Numbered from the stretch's first letter, positions 1 to 12,299 are shown. The stretch is DNA of 64,000 bases from Spirodela intermedia (GCA_902729315.2 LR746264.1:2093378-2157377); one strand, 5' to 3'. The notes: a model not told the origin generated them from the letters alone. Numbers and translations: made by a program.

Positions 1-1190
1 AAAAACAAGTTCCTAGAAAGGATATTTTAGAAATCCATGTGAGCTAACGTGCGCTTGGCATAACATGCTTTGATGTTTTTTTCCATAACTTTTATTTCTC
101 AGTAGTGGGCATGCTACTCACTTGATAGACATTGATATTACATTGGTGCCTAGACATTCTTTTGAGAGCAAGATTTTTCTCCTTGCTTTAATTAACATCG
201 AGTATTTTTAGCTGTATGTGGTGTCCACTGCGATTGTCTTTCGTGGTGTATTAATTTGTAAGCCCACTGATATAATCAAAGCTTGACTGTAAAGCTAAAA
301 ATGCTCGACTTTGAATTAAAACAAGGAGTAAAATCTCTCTCAAAATAATTTCTAGGCACTAAAGTAATACCAGGCAACATCTTCCAAATTCGGATGGCAT
401 AGAATTTGGAGTACAGGAGACTATAGCAACAACTAGTGTAGGATCATTTTCTCAAGAACGGCCGTCTGTCCTTGATAAGATATCAGAACACACGACCCAA
501 CCAATGTCAGGAAAACGGCCACTTCCTCTAGGATTGAACAGTAGAAGTGGGCAGCTGGATATGACGGCAGAGTGAAACGGCAAGTGAGAGCGACACTGGT
601 GGGGCGACAGTGAGTCCTGGCAGAGCATTTTTTTTCCTGTCATTTTCATTCTTTAATTGTTTGTATCTTCTTCCAGCTGACAAGGGTAACTGACAACTAA
701 AAAAAATCAGCCACAGAGACAAGAACCATAAGCCTGAGCTCTCAGGAAGGCCTTCTCACAGTCATCTCACCAGTAATCCTCCCTGTTTAGTGTCAATGCA
801 TCCATTTACATCAGACAGTGTTTGACCTCAAACTTAAAATGGCAACATCTTCTTGCGCGTACTAGCTGATTCCTTGTATAAAATATGACCATTTCAGTAA
901 TGAGAAATCAAGAAATGAGCAAGATGAAAGGACCAACTGTCAAGCGGGGGGATCCTATTACAATAACGGCTACCAGGCATAACTCTACCCACGTAAATAA
1001 ACAGAAAAAACGGAGTCATGGGAGTCAGTAAAAAAAGAACAATATATGTCATAAATAAGCCTGGTTTCGTTTAATGGTGGCAATGCCTATTTTAGCATCA
1101 TCCTCAAGAATACTCCGGAAAAATAAAGCTAGAGCATGGCCTAGTGGAAGAGTAAAAATCAATAAATAAATAAATAGGAAGAGCTAGAGA
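1..1190. other. Intergenic, no gene recognised
   Basis: AT-rich DNA without a recognisable coding exon. Short open frames around 450-720 on the minus strand have no recognisable domain and no supporting splice context. The stretch could be downstream sequence of the small minus-strand ORF at 1330-1587, but no terminal exon can be identified. Confidence 0.4.
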
Positions 1191-1329
1191 CACAGAGAAA
1201 GAGAAAGACAGACCAGCAAGTAGTCAAGCCCACCACTCCGGGGGTCCCACGAGGAGCAAGCATTCCAGTCCTTGACAGCGGCAACGAAAACCTTCAAGAG
1301 GCGGCAGCATGGTGTCACGGGAGCCTTTT

Positions 1330-1587
1330 CTAGATATCATTGGGAGAATTCGCAGAAACCAGACATGTCATGGAAAGCAGAATCGAGAGCGAAGCGGCAG
1401 CCGTTACCGCGGGGACGTTGGCAGACTCAATGACGCAGAAGTGCTCGGGAGAAGGCAACGCCTCGACGCGGCGAACGCGCAGTACTTCCGTCACCTCCGC
1501 CGCCGATCCTTCCCCTTCTCCAGCTTCCATGCCGTTGAACACAGCCCAAACCGCAATGAACCCAGCAAACCGCCTGTTGTCCGACAT
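1330..1587 (-). CDS. Small uncharacterised ORF, 85 aa
   Basis: The ORF runs from an ATG at 1585-1587 to an in-frame TAG. It is GC-rich compared with its surroundings, as are the real exons in this window. The protein has a hydrophobic stretch near residues 7-20 and a second near residues 60-78, separated by an acidic then basic middle with the motif VTEVLRVRRVEALPSPEH. It could be a small membrane or secreted protein, or the first exon of a longer gene. A GA microsatellite lies just upstream of the start, the same arrangement as at the pyruvate kinase and first PPR genes. I do not recognise the family. Coding status rests only on composition and an intact frame. Confidence 0.35.
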   Translation of the reverse strand: MSDNRRFAGFIAVWAVFNGMEAGEGEGSAAEVTEVLRVRRVEALPSPEHFCVIESANVPAVTAAASLSILLSMTCLVSANSPNDI

Positions 1588-1602
1588 GAAAGAAAAAAGA
1601 CC

Positions 1603-1624
1603 GAGAGAGAGAGAGAGAGAGAGG
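1603..1624. repeat. (GA)n microsatellite
   Basis: A short uninterrupted GA dinucleotide run. It lies immediately upstream of the 85-aa minus-strand ORF, so it would fall in that ORF's 5' leader if the gene is real. Confidence 0.9.
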
Positions 1625-1639
1625 AGTTATTCGTAATTT

Positions 1640-2330
1640 AAAATGTTTATAAGGGGTTAAATAGAAAATACTGTTACACTGTGATAACTATTGGTAATTT
1701 AAAATTATAAATAAAATCGTTTGCCCAATAAAATTCCCAAGAAAATGTAATGAGAAAAAGGCCCAATCGTCGACTCGAAACAGGCCCGAACGGGCCCATT
1801 AGCACTCCGAGAGATAATCATTATATATATATATATTATATAAGGTTGCTATTGAGAATTCTTATACGGGCGTCAATGGGATACATTGACCCTGATAAGT
1901 GGGCCCCTATTTTAGACAAAGGCCCATTAAGCTAACCCGAATATTTTACATATTTTCCAAAGTGCTAGATTATTTTAAGATAAGTTAATGGTCACTATAT
2001 TTACCTACCTTTATATGAACCAGAAATAATTAATTATTTTAAGTAATTATCTTTGCTTTTTTTAGAAAACTAGGTTTTTCACAAGGTTAATAGTATTGTC
2101 TGATTAATATTATTGATCCCAAGATTTATTTATGCTATAATTGAAAGAATATTTATTTACCTGATTCACTTGCCCTAAGTTTACTTGAAAAAAATATCAC
2201 ACTAACTTTTATATCTTTATTACGCCTTGATTTTTTCTACCCGCCGCATAATTTGATTTTTTATTATTAAAAATATATAAAAAATAATTAAAGAGCAATA
2301 TGCCCCAAAATATTTATTTATTTTATTCGC
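1640..2330. other. AT-rich intergenic DNA
   Basis: Low-complexity AT-rich sequence with a small (TA)n run near 1825-1840. No exon, RNA gene or mobile-element terminus is recognisable. It separates the minus-strand ORF from the plus-strand PPR gene, so it may hold two divergent promoters, but no clear core element stands out. Confidence 0.4.
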
Positions 2331-2380
2331 ATTGCCCCAAGCCTCAACGAGCTCTGACCTAACCGGGCCCTCTAGCAGGG

Positions 2381-2421
2381 GAGAGAGAGAGAATCAAAGA
2401 GGGAGAGAGAGAGAGAGAGAG
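2381..2421. repeat. GA-rich microsatellite in the PPR gene leader
   Basis: Interrupted GA repeats about 40 bp upstream of the PPR start codon at 2459, probably within its 5' untranslated region. Confidence 0.85.
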
Positions 2422-2458
2422 CTTGTTGCATGGGAATGCATTACGACGTTGAACGGAG

Positions 2459-3943
2459 ATGGAACGGCCGGCGGCGCTGTTCGATCACCGGTGCCTCCGC
2501 CTGCTACCGCACTGCACCTCTCCGGCGACCGCCAAGCAAGCCCATTGCCAGATGGTCACCACGGGCCTCGCCCTCCACAGCTACCCCCTCAGCCGCCTCC
2601 TCCCCCTCCTTGCCACCATCATCGGGCCTTGCTACGCCCTCTCCGTTCTCCGCCGCGCCGCCCGCCACACCACCTTCCTCTACAACGTCCTCATCTCCGC
2701 CTTCGCCTCCGCCGCCCCGCTCCGCGCGTGGTCCCTCTACGCCGAGCTCGCCGCCCACCGCTCCCTACGCCCCAACTCCCACAGCTTCCCTTCCCTCCTC
2801 CGCCTCTGCGGCCCCCAACTGGGCCTCCCCCTCCATGCCCAGATCGTCAAGTTCCTCGGAGACTCGCCGGACCCCTACGTGGAGGCCGCTCTGGTCAGCT
2901 TCTACTGCAGGTGCCGCCGGGTCGACCTTGCCCGCCGCCTGTTCGACAGAATTCCCCGCCCGGACCTCACCACCTGGAACGCCATCCTTTCAGCCTACGG
3001 CGGGGGGTGGAAGGAAGAGGATGACGATCTTGTCTCCTCTGAGGAGGTCTTCGCTCTCTTCCACCGGATGCAACTTTCTCTCACTAGACCCAATGAGATC
3101 ACGATGGTCTCCCTCATCTCCGCCTGCGCCTCCCTCGGCGCGCTCGCCCACGGGATGTGGCTCCACACATACTTGAGCAGAGCCAGAGAACTCCACCTTA
3201 ACCACGTCGTAGCCACCGCTCTGATCGCCATGTATGGGAGATGCGGGCAGCTGGCCATGGCCGAGCAGGTGTTCGATAGAATGCCTCTAAGGGACGCGCC
3301 CTCCTACAACGTGATGATCCAGGCGCTCGCCGTCCACGGCGATGCCCCCCGTGCACTGCGTCTGTTCCACGGCATGGCCGCCGCCGGCGTGTCGCCGGAC
3401 GGGGTGACCTTCCTGGCCGCGATGACAGCGTGTGCCCACGCCGGGCTTGTCGACGAGGGCCGCCGTTGCTTCGTCGCGGCGGCGGCGGCGGAGGAGGCCG
3501 CCGTCGAGCACTACGGCTGCCTGGTGGACCTGCTCGGCAGGGCGGGGCTGGTGGAGGAGGCGGCGGAGGCCGTGAGGAAGATGCCCGTGAGGCCGAACGC
3601 CGCCGTGTACCGGGCCCTGCTGGCCGCGTGCGGTACCTACGACGATCTCCCCGCCGGCGAAGCCGCGGCGACGCCGCTGCTGCGACTGGAGCCCCGCCAC
3701 GGGGGGAACTACGTGCTCCTGGCGAACCTCTACGCGAGCAGAGAGAGGTGGGGGGATGTGGGCAGGGTGAGGAAGGCGATGGAGGAGGAGGGCGTGAAGA
3801 AGGACCCCGGCCGGAGCTACGTGGAGATCGACGGGGAAGTCAACGAGTTCGCGAGGGGGGATAGGTGGCATCCGATGTGGAGGGAGATCCGGGCAGTCGG
3901 GGAGGGGATTAGGAAGATCTCGGAGGAGGAAGCGGTGACGTGA
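2459..3943 (+). CDS. PLS-class pentatricopeptide repeat protein (E/E+ type), intronless
   Basis: A single uninterrupted 494-aa ORF, typical of plant PPR genes, which usually lack introns. Degenerate PPR helix pairs run through the protein: FLYNVLISAFAS (about 75-86), DLTTWNAILSAYGG (about 170-183), VATALIAMYGRCGQL (about 250-265), PSYNVMIQALAVHG (about 280-294), and VEHYGCLVDLLGRAG (about 350-365). The end, GRSYVEIDGEVNEFARGD followed by HP, matches the E/E+ tail. No DYW deaminase domain follows. Family members bind organellar RNA and act in C-to-U editing or other RNA processing, with PPR repeats reading the bases. The target and the organelle cannot be told from sequence, and the N-terminus is not an obvious transit peptide. 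The ATG chosen is the first in this frame after the GA-rich leader. Exon GC is very high. Confidence 0.9.
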   Translation: MERPAALFDHRCLRLLPHCTSPATAKQAHCQMVTTGLALHSYPLSRLLPLLATIIGPCYALSVLRRAARHTTFLYNVLISAFASAAPLRAWSLYAELAAHRSLRPNSHSFPSLLRLCGPQLGLPLHAQIVKFLGDSPDPYVEAALVSFYCRCRRVDLARRLFDRIPRPDLTTWNAILSAYGGGWKEEDDDLVSSEEVFALFHRMQLSLTRPNEITMVSLISACASLGALAHGMWLHTYLSRARELHLNHVVATALIAMYGRCGQLAMAEQVFDRMPLRDAPSYNVMIQALAVHGDAPRALRLFHGMAAAGVSPDGVTFLAAMTACAHAGLVDEGRRCFVAAAAAEEAAVEHYGCLVDLLGRAGLVEEAAEAVRKMPVRPNAAVYRALLAACGTYDDLPAGEAAATPLLRLEPRHGGNYVLLANLYASRERWGDVGRVRKAMEEEGVKKDPGRSYVEIDGEVNEFARGDRWHPMWREIRAVGEGIRKISEEEAVT

Positions 3944-4182
3944 CCCTCCGGGTCGTCTAGAACCAGAGGTTCTCCATAGAGGTGCTTGGCCCAAACCCCG
4001 AAAGTTATATGGGTAGGGTTCGGCACTTTGAGTTAGGTCGAATACTCTTTCCGCCTCCTAATCATTGCTGCAGGTGGCTCACTTTTCTCGTACATTGTAA
4101 TAAATCTTCCGTCATTTCCTTCTCCAGTCTTTCCAACATTGTATTTTTGAATTTGAGCATCATCTCCCTGTGTAGGATCTCA

Positions 4183-4200
4183 ACTTTGATACCAAATTAA
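4183..4200 (-). other. Candidate retrotransposon primer-binding site (minus strand)
   Basis: The sequence TTTGATACCAAATTAAGAG is the reverse complement of a tRNA-iMet-type primer-binding site (TGGTATCA...) preceded by a CTTAATT LTR end. It suggests a minus-strand LTR retrotransposon junction. It is followed on the plus strand by a short (AGAAGAC)n array at about 4202-4232. No coding part of this element is recognisable nearby. Confidence 0.4.

Positions 4201-4201
<1 letters not shown>

Positions 4202-4232
<31 letters not shown>
4202..4232. repeat. Short tandem array of an AGAAGAC unit
   Basis: About four copies of a 7-bp purine-rich unit directly next to the candidate primer-binding site at 4183-4200. 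Confidence 0.8.
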
Positions 4233-4445
4233 TAAAGACAAGAAATGAAGATTAATCAGAATAAAACATAGCTCGGGCTCCAATGAATCCTAAAGTGTTG
4301 GGGATGTTCAAGAGGTCATCTGCTCTCCCTCGGCCACAACTTCCCGATGCCCCTTTCCCTCTACGACTCAAGCGCTAGTACCTCTTTTCCTTAGTGCTCC
4401 AGATTGTTTGGTTGTTTCAAGAAAGGGGGGGACTAGGTCAAATAG

Positions 4446-4887
4446 TTTCCTATTGCTAATGTTCAACTATCATCCCTTTTATATTTCCATGTGTTTGTTG
4501 TCCACTCCTATTAAAAGCAGAACGATTGATCAAGTATTCTTGGGCAGCTACGGCTGTAGCTGAGGGAGGGAGGGGACCTCACGAATATCCTCACAAACTC
4601 TAGGGTTCTTCAGGGCCCGGCCCGGCTATCTTTCCTACTATTAATTTTCAACCGTCATCCCTTTTCGATTTCCATGTGTTTCTTGTCCACTCTTGTTTAT
4701 CACCAAGGTGATCAGGTATTATAGGGAAGCTGCAGCTGTGGTGAGAGAGCAGGGAACCTCTCTAATTCCCCCACAAATCTAGCTTTCTATATGGCCCAGC
4801 TGCATTTCCTACTATTAATCTTCAACTATCCCTTTTCTAGTTCCATGTCTGTTTTTCACTCCTATCCAGGACCAAGGTGTCCTACCA
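4446..4887 (+). mobile_element. Decayed 5' LTR with ~180-bp internal tandem modules
   Basis: Two and a half diverged copies of one module lie head to tail: about 4446-4628, 4629-4805, and a partial copy at 4806-4887. Each has a block reading TTTCCTACTATTAAT, then TTCAAC, CCCTTTT, TTCCATGT and CCACTC. A GCTGTGG...GAGGGAACCTC block and a GGGCCCAGCT-like block follow. The last copy ends CCTACCA, immediately before a tRNA-iMet-like primer-binding site. A single further copy ends CCTACCA at 5832. The layout fits an old LTR pair flanking less than 1 kb of internal DNA. The exact 5' boundary is uncertain. Confidence 0.5.
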
Positions 4888-4889
4888 TT

Positions 4890-4901
4890 TGGTATTAGAG
4901 C
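4890..4901 (+). other. tRNA-iMet-type primer-binding site of an LTR retroelement
   Basis: TGGTATTAGAGC differs by one base from the common plant LTR-retrotransposon primer-binding sequence TGGTATCAGAGC. It begins two bases after the CCTACCA end of the LTR-like block. A short gag-leader-like stretch with an ATG at 4916 follows and soon hits stops. Confidence 0.6.
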
Positions 4902-5639
4902 ATGACTTAGGACCCATGGCCCCAAGGCCCAGCAACAACCATGTAGACCACCTGATAGAAGAGTTGAGAAAGATTGCGGAAGACATTGTCAGCAAGCTAT
5001 AGAGGACTTTACTGCATTGGGACAAGACGGAGGAGTGTCAAATAACAAGAGAACGATGGGGTTTACCAGAGAGAAGAACTCTATGGAAAATGACATCTCA
5101 AGTGCGAGGAAGCAAGGACATGCATAAGAAGAAGAAGAAGAAGAAGAAAAAAAGTCGAGAAAACTTATCAACTGCAAGTCAAAATAAAGAGATTGTAAGG
5201 GAACCATCTAGAATTATCAGCAAGGGTGAGACCAACTAGTTTCTCTGATCTAGGTAGGAATTAACAGAAACAAGAGGCACGAGTTTCTGAAAAGGAAGGA
5301 TTTTCGAACTCCCTCATTTATTTCTAAATGAACTGAAGATCAAGGATGAGGCTGTTGGCCTAAAACTGAGGACGATTTCAAAGGTTACATTTCAAAATGA
5401 CTTTGAGAAATTTTCAAAAAGATGAGGATTATGCTCCTTTAATGTTCATATGGTCATTCTTGAACCCTGAATGACACCTTTAATGTTTTAAATGAAATTT
5501 TAGTAGATAATGCATGTAAAGGTGGATCTATAAGAGTATATTTCCACACAAAGATTTATGATGAGGAAAGTAACCCATTATAAAATCAAATTCATTAAAT
5601 TCAATGTTGAGGAAAAGAGGTATTAGTTCTCAAGTCATA
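4902..5639 (+). mobile_element. Internal region of a small non-autonomous or eroded LTR element
   Basis: Only about 0.7 kb separates the primer-binding site from the second LTR-like block. There is no recognisable protease, integrase, reverse transcriptase or RNase H. It contains an (AAG)n run near 5127-5150. The size suggests either a TRIM-like non-autonomous element or a heavily deleted one. Confidence 0.4.
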
Positions 5640-5832
5640 GAGGAGAAGGGGGCGTCAAGGAAGTCTACAAGGGGAGCTGTGGCTGAGCTGAGTGAGCAAG
5701 GGACTTCTAGAATGTCCCCACCAACTCTAGGGTTCTTTGGGGGCCCAGCTACATCTACTATAAATCTTCAACCATCCCTTTCTTATTTCCATGTTTGTTG
5801 TCTGCTCTTATCCAGGACTAGGGTCCTACCAG
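5640..5832 (+). mobile_element. Candidate 3' LTR (single module copy)
   Basis: This is a single copy of the module seen at 4446-4887, including GGAGCTGTGGCTGAG, CTCTAGGGTTCTTTGG, GGGCCCAGCT, TCTTCAACCATCCC and the terminal CCAGGACTAGGGTCCTACCA. It has one module where the upstream copy has two and a half. Confidence 0.45.
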
Positions 5833-6131
5833 AGACATGTATTATCTTAAAAGCCTTAACACTATGTTGGACATCTAAATCATGACGAAAGTCTCTTCCA
5901 TTCATTTCCTCAATGGAGAATTAGACTAGATGATTTAAGATATAGAGTTTGTGGCTTGGATGTGCACAAGAGGTAATGTGGTCCTCAAATAAGATTATCT
6001 TCAAAATGCTACTGTAATATTCTTTGAGAATGTACAAATAGACAAGACGAGGAGATTTTTATTTCACAGTTCATTTTCATAATATTGCATTGTTTACATT
6101 TTTAATTGGACATGTTGTCTTTTCTCATCAA

Positions 6132-9100
6132 GAGCATTTGAAACCAAGCCTAAGGGATCAGAAGTGTACCGGGCATTTGTTTCAGAAGGGTTGGACAGAT
6201 TTCCTGAGTGGGAAAAGCTAAGGAAATATCAAAGAAAGAATGGCTCCATCCTCGATTCTCCCTCTGCCACTGCAGCTGCATTAACTCACCACTGGGATGT
6301 CAAATGCCTGGAATATTTACATACTCTCGTTCAGAAGTTTGGGAATGCTGGTATGAGCTGCCACCCATTGTATCTTATTATTTTATGACATTAGTATGAT
6401 CATGTTTGCCCGTTTTGCCTCTTGGTATGTGTCTTTATGCAGTTCCATCTCGATAGCCTTCGGACACGCTCATCCGACTTCAGATCATTGACCTTCTTGA
6501 GGGATTTGGAGTCGCTCGGCACTTCATGAATGAGATAAAGAATATTTTGGATGAAGTACACAGGTAGAGTCTTAGTTGTTTGTTTTCATCCTTTTGAACA
6601 ATCTCTAGTTATTAAGAGGATGGCCTAAGCTTGTCATAGGCAATGGCTGAAGAATGACGAGGAAATAACATCGAGTATGACCATTTATGCCATGGCGTTT
6701 CGTCTGCTGAGGATGCACGGATATGGGGTTTTGTCTGGTATTCTTCCTCAATCTGTAGCTGCTATTGGCTCCGTTATTCAGTTTTCCATGGATAAGATCT
6801 TCATTCACGTGGACACAATTCCAGGTTCAATGGATCAAATAGATGAGGAGCACTTCAGCAATTCATTGGATGGAAATCTAGAGGATTCAAACGCGGTTCT
6901 AGAGCTATACAAGGCTTCTCAGCTCAAATTCCCGGTTGAATGGTCCCTGAAGGAGCTGGGTATCTGGACGAGAAAATTTCTGGCAAAAGAACTGTCAAAA
7001 TATGGAAAGGATGAGAGGCTAGTAGAGGTTAGCATCTGTGATGACACATGGGATATGATGCTTATAAATAGCCAATAACGTACGGATGCATAATAAATAC
7101 TCCTTGCTAACACTGGTTTTATTTTTGTTGATATTTCATTGGCAATGGTGCTATTCTCTAAGGTGGATCACGCACTAAAAATCCATGTTTTTTCCCGTTT
7201 ACCACGTTTAGAACACAGAAGAAACATTGCACAGTTCAATGTTGATCGCTTTCAGACCCTGGAAATGTCTCATGTGTAAGTTTCAAGGAGATTAAGTAAT
7301 TTTCAGTTGTCTGGGAAAATTCCCCCTGTTTTGATGAAATGGTTTCATGATCTCCATGCTGAAGGTTGCATCACATTGATGCTAAAGAGCTCCTAGCCTT
7401 TGTGATTGAAGAGTTCAACGGCTACCAATACTCATACCGCAAAGAACTGGAGCACCTTCAGAGGTGCATGAATTAGATTTTTTTCCTCTGGTTTAATGGA
7501 AGTCAGTCTTCTGTTATGTTGACTTTTCTTTTCAATAGATGGGAAAAAGAAAACAGATTGGATTAACTAAATCTTCGTCGACTGATGCTGACATCCTGTT
7601 ATTTTTCTGCCGCGGCCACGCTCTTTCTCTCTGAAATGTCTGATGCTCGTATGTCATTCGCTAAAAATTCCGTGCTTGCTACTCTGGTTGACGACATCTT
7701 TGATAACGTAGGATCCAAAGAGGAACTCGTCAATCTCCTGCAGCTAGTTGATCAGTAAATATTTCTCTCCTTATACTGCTCCTACTTTCCTGTAGCTTTT
7801 AAAAGTAGTAATCCCACAATCTTGGCTTATAGTCATTTTATATAAAAACTCTTACCAGATGGGAAGAAGAACACCAAGTCAATTGCTGCTCTGAACAGGT
7901 CAAGATCATATATTCCGCATTGCATGCCACCATCAATGAGATTGGAGCAAAGGCATCCGTCATGCAGGGGCACGGCGTGCTGGCTTACATAATCAATACT
8001 GTGAGTGGTATCATTTTCCTTCCTAATTTCAGCCTCTGGTGTTCCTGAGTACTAATTCTTGGCATGACACTCACGATATGGGGGCAGTGGCGTGATCTGT
8101 TGCGGTCTTTTATGAAAGAGGCAGAGTGGGCCGCAGAGAAAGCAGTACCCACAATGGAGCAGTACCTGGGTAATGGATATGTATCCTATGCCTTGGGGCC
8201 CATCCTCCTCCCAGCGCTCTATTTATTGGTCCAGTGCTCCCCCTTGATATTATTGGAGACCCAGAGTACCACAAGTTGTACCAACTTTTGAGCACATGTG
8301 GTCGTCTCCTCAACGACATTCAAGGGTCGGAAGTGAGTTCTTTTCCCCCAGAAGTTATCTGTTTCATTTATGATTTTAGTACGGTAGATATTGTTCATTG
8401 CAAAATTAGAGCTAATAATTTACACCGACATTGGGTTACGATTGTTGAACATATTCACAAGGAATGCAGATGCATTTGGGTTTCTGGCTTTAATGTCTGT
8501 TCATCTACACTTGCATAATCAAACTTGGTTGAGACAGAGACGAATTCTGACCTGGGTTGACTTGTGAACCGAGTTAGATTGAAGTGCATTAGCCCAGAAG
8601 ATCAAAATAATGCGCATTTACAGGCTCTCAGCGTTTGTGTTCCATGGTGCTTCTGTTTGAATCTAGAATATGTCATCTGTTGAAGTTTTGAACACAGAAT
8701 CACCTACCTTTCTCTGAGTAGCTTAAAAATTTGGCACAATTTTAATAAACGGGGTAAAAATTCTCGATGACGGAGTGAGAAATGTATGTTCTGATGGAGT
8801 TCTTATAAGTCATATAGGCTTCGACTTAAAATAACTGATCCAATTACCTCTAGGTTCTGTTTTCATTGAACGGTCGTTTTCTCTTAGTTGTTATCCAACT
8901 TTTTGATGGGTTCCACTGATTTGTATGTAAAACTCATACCAATCAACGATCTCATGAGTCAGTTAATATACCAGAAAATTATTACTATTCAAGGTTTGAT
9001 TTTAATTTTTAATTGACGTATTAAGTTTAGATAATTTGAAAATATTCGGATCTAGCCTTTTCCATGAATTCAATTGTTCTCTGAATACATCGGTCCTTGG

Positions 9101-9480
9101 GAATACCTTGATAATCTCCGATTTTTTCATCATGATTTTTAGGTGATTTCCCTATGTATTCATTTTATTCATCTCGTGTGAATCTTGTGAGAGCTAACAT
9201 AATCACCACCAACAATTCTTGCATAGAGAAGATAAGGAAGTGAAGCTTAACAGTGTCTCCTTGCTGGTCCTTGAAGGAGGTGGCTCCCTCTCAGTGGATG
9301 GTGCAAAGGAAGAACTGAGGTCCCTGGTAGAAAGGAACAGAGAAGAGTTGCTGGAATTGATATTGATTAAATAGGGGAGCATAGTTCCCAGAGCTTGCAA
9401 GGATATACTTTGGAATATGAGCGGGACTCTTCACCTGTTCTATTTAGACAACGATGAGTTCTCTTCTCCCACCATTCAGA
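6132..9480 (+). pseudogene. ent-Kaurene synthase-like (TPS-e/f) terpene synthase pseudogene, 3' part only
   Basis: Exon remnants read in order: 6132-6350 (AFETKPKGSEVYRAF...LVQKFGNA), 6443-6563, 6640-6737, 6825 to about 7030, about 7190-7275, about 7365-7463, 7539-7754, 7859-8000, 8098-8332, and about 9227-9480. Together they cover roughly the C-terminal two-thirds of a class-I diterpene synthase. The metal-binding DDxxD is intact as DDIFD at 7690-7704, and LLNDIQ of the second metal motif lies near 8316. Inactivating changes: TAG at 6454-6456 where the family has a tyrosine after VPSR; TAA at 7564-7566 in the RLDQL-like motif; a one-base deletion near 8223 that breaks ALYFIGP; and TAG at 9372-9374 just before GSIVPRACKD. 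The N-terminal exons are absent and the upstream DNA is LTR debris. Intact relatives make ent-kaurene or related diterpenes in plastids. Most splice sites are still recognisable, so the loss is not very old. Confidence 0.85.
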
Positions 9481-9499
9481 TTACTGGTGCTGTGAATTC

Positions 9500-10380
9500 A
9501 CTCATTCACGATCCCATTGAACTGGTTCACTGCTCGGGCAATGCAAGAAGGGAAAGAGGAGGTCCTTAGTAGCCTGATATGTCAACCTTCTAAGAGAGAC
9601 AAATGGGTCTTTGAAGTCATCAGAGGAGGCTTCCCCAAGGAGAACTATGTGAAGTGATAGAATGTTAGTAGGAGTTTGTGAGACGATTATGATGTTCTAT
9701 CACCAAATCTCCTCCTTAATGCTATTTTGAAGACAAAGGAGTTTGTTTTCACACAGATCGGCACATGGGATTGTCTAATTTTTTGAAGTTATCTAAAGTC
9801 TTTTGGTAATAATCCAAATTATTTCTTCTATTAATATAGTCACTCACAACGGTGACCAGATGCCAATAAAAGCATGTTGATCTTTCTCACATGTTGCCAC
9901 TTCAGGTAGCAATTAGTGATAATGAGCATCTGATATAACTAATCCTACCGCCATTTCATCATCGCCCACCATTCATCACATTTCATCCTAAAAACTATTT
10001 AATGTCATAATTCAACTCTGAAGTTAATTATGTTTTGAAATTTTGAAAAACAGGGGGAAAATCCTGAAGATTTCGGCCCTCTGTAAATTATGAAGCTCTT
10101 GATATCGAGTAAATTTTATTTTCTCTGGGGTATTTAGGAAACAATTTCGATGCATTATCGGGGCAGTGCAGCGTTGACTGTCGGGCAACTTTACGAGGTC
10201 TTGAAGAAGTATCTGGGAGGGGGGGGGTCAGCGGATGATATTCCCATGAATAGACATGGTGGGTCTCCTCGAGAAATAGCCGCGAATGTTGTACGCAGTA
10301 AAAAGGGAGGATTTTGTTCGGATTGAACGCACGCAGAATGCGCGCGTAACAACGAAGACTTCCTTATCCAAATAGGAAGA
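9500..10380. other. Intergenic
   Basis: The frame of the terpene synthase remnant peters out near 9570. Beyond that is AT-rich DNA with no recognisable exon. A G-run occurs near 10218. Confidence 0.4.
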
Positions 10381-10603
10381 AGGGTTGTCAACTTTGCCCG
10401 CTTCCACCCAGTACTGTCCCTTCCAACCTCCGTCTGCGCCGGCCATGGTGGCTGTGGCTCTGCTGCAGCTTTTGACCGCCGGTTATGGTTGCCTGTGCGG
10501 AACCCGTCTCACCGGGATGGGCAACTCGAGGGGCGGTGCTTCCCACGGGAGTTCCACGCGGACTTCGAAGGCAGTTCATGACGAGGTATTAAAGAAATAT
10601 TAA
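10381..10603 (+). other. GC-rich island with a short ORF, unassigned
   Basis: A short GC-rich patch in AT-rich DNA. An ATG at 10445 opens MVAVALLQLLTAGYG and continues for about 52 codons to a stop near 10603. The hydrophobic start and GC content resemble a first exon of a membrane protein, but no further exon can be found. It may be a gene fragment. I do not assign a family. Confidence 0.25.
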
Positions 10604-10764
10604 AGTTTTCTCAATTTTTTAATGTTGAATTCATTTTTATAAATACTTACTTCAATAATTTTTCATCATCAACGTTAATACTTCTTAACATGTTATTTCT
10701 ATCGATACTTTCTTTGTATTTGGGTCCATACTATTTGGACGTACTTTAAGTTCCTTTCCTCTCT

Positions 10765-11110
10765 TGTACAAACCTTTTTGTCTCCTACCTTCCAATCCTA
10801 GTCTTTACCTTGAAGTAAATCCAAAAACTATTTATATTTGTATATCAAGGTCTCACATCCTAACTCCAATATCCTTGCTTCAAAATTTTACAATTTAATT
10901 TTAATTAACCTAAAACTATGAATATGGTATATCTATCCCTCCCATGCATCTTGCCTTTCTATTATTGCCTTTGCATTGTAGATTTTAACTTAGATTAAAC
11001 CCAATTTCTATTAAGATTTCTATATCTACCTCATCCTACCTCCCAAATGTAGCCTTCAATTTAAATCAAACCAAAAGTTATTAGTATTGGTTTATCTATC
11101 CTCCCCATAG
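10765..11110 (+). repeat. Left array of a foldback-like structure (tandem ~80-100-bp units)
   Basis: Four diverged units lie in tandem. Each has a CCTACC/CTCCC block, then CTT(A/C)AATTTAAAT-like, AAACC(A/C)AAA(A/G)-like, TATTA and TATATCTATC blocks. The reverse complement of the same unit recurs at about 12300-12660, for example GGAAGGTAGGAGA at 12639 against TCTCCTACCTTCC at 10780. The units are AT-rich and not coding. Confidence 0.5.

Positions 11111-12299
<1,189 letters not shown>

Noticed and set aside
2332-3176. Overlapping Pro/Arg-rich ORFs in the PPR gene
   Set aside because: Out-of-frame shadows of a very GC-rich coding sequence.
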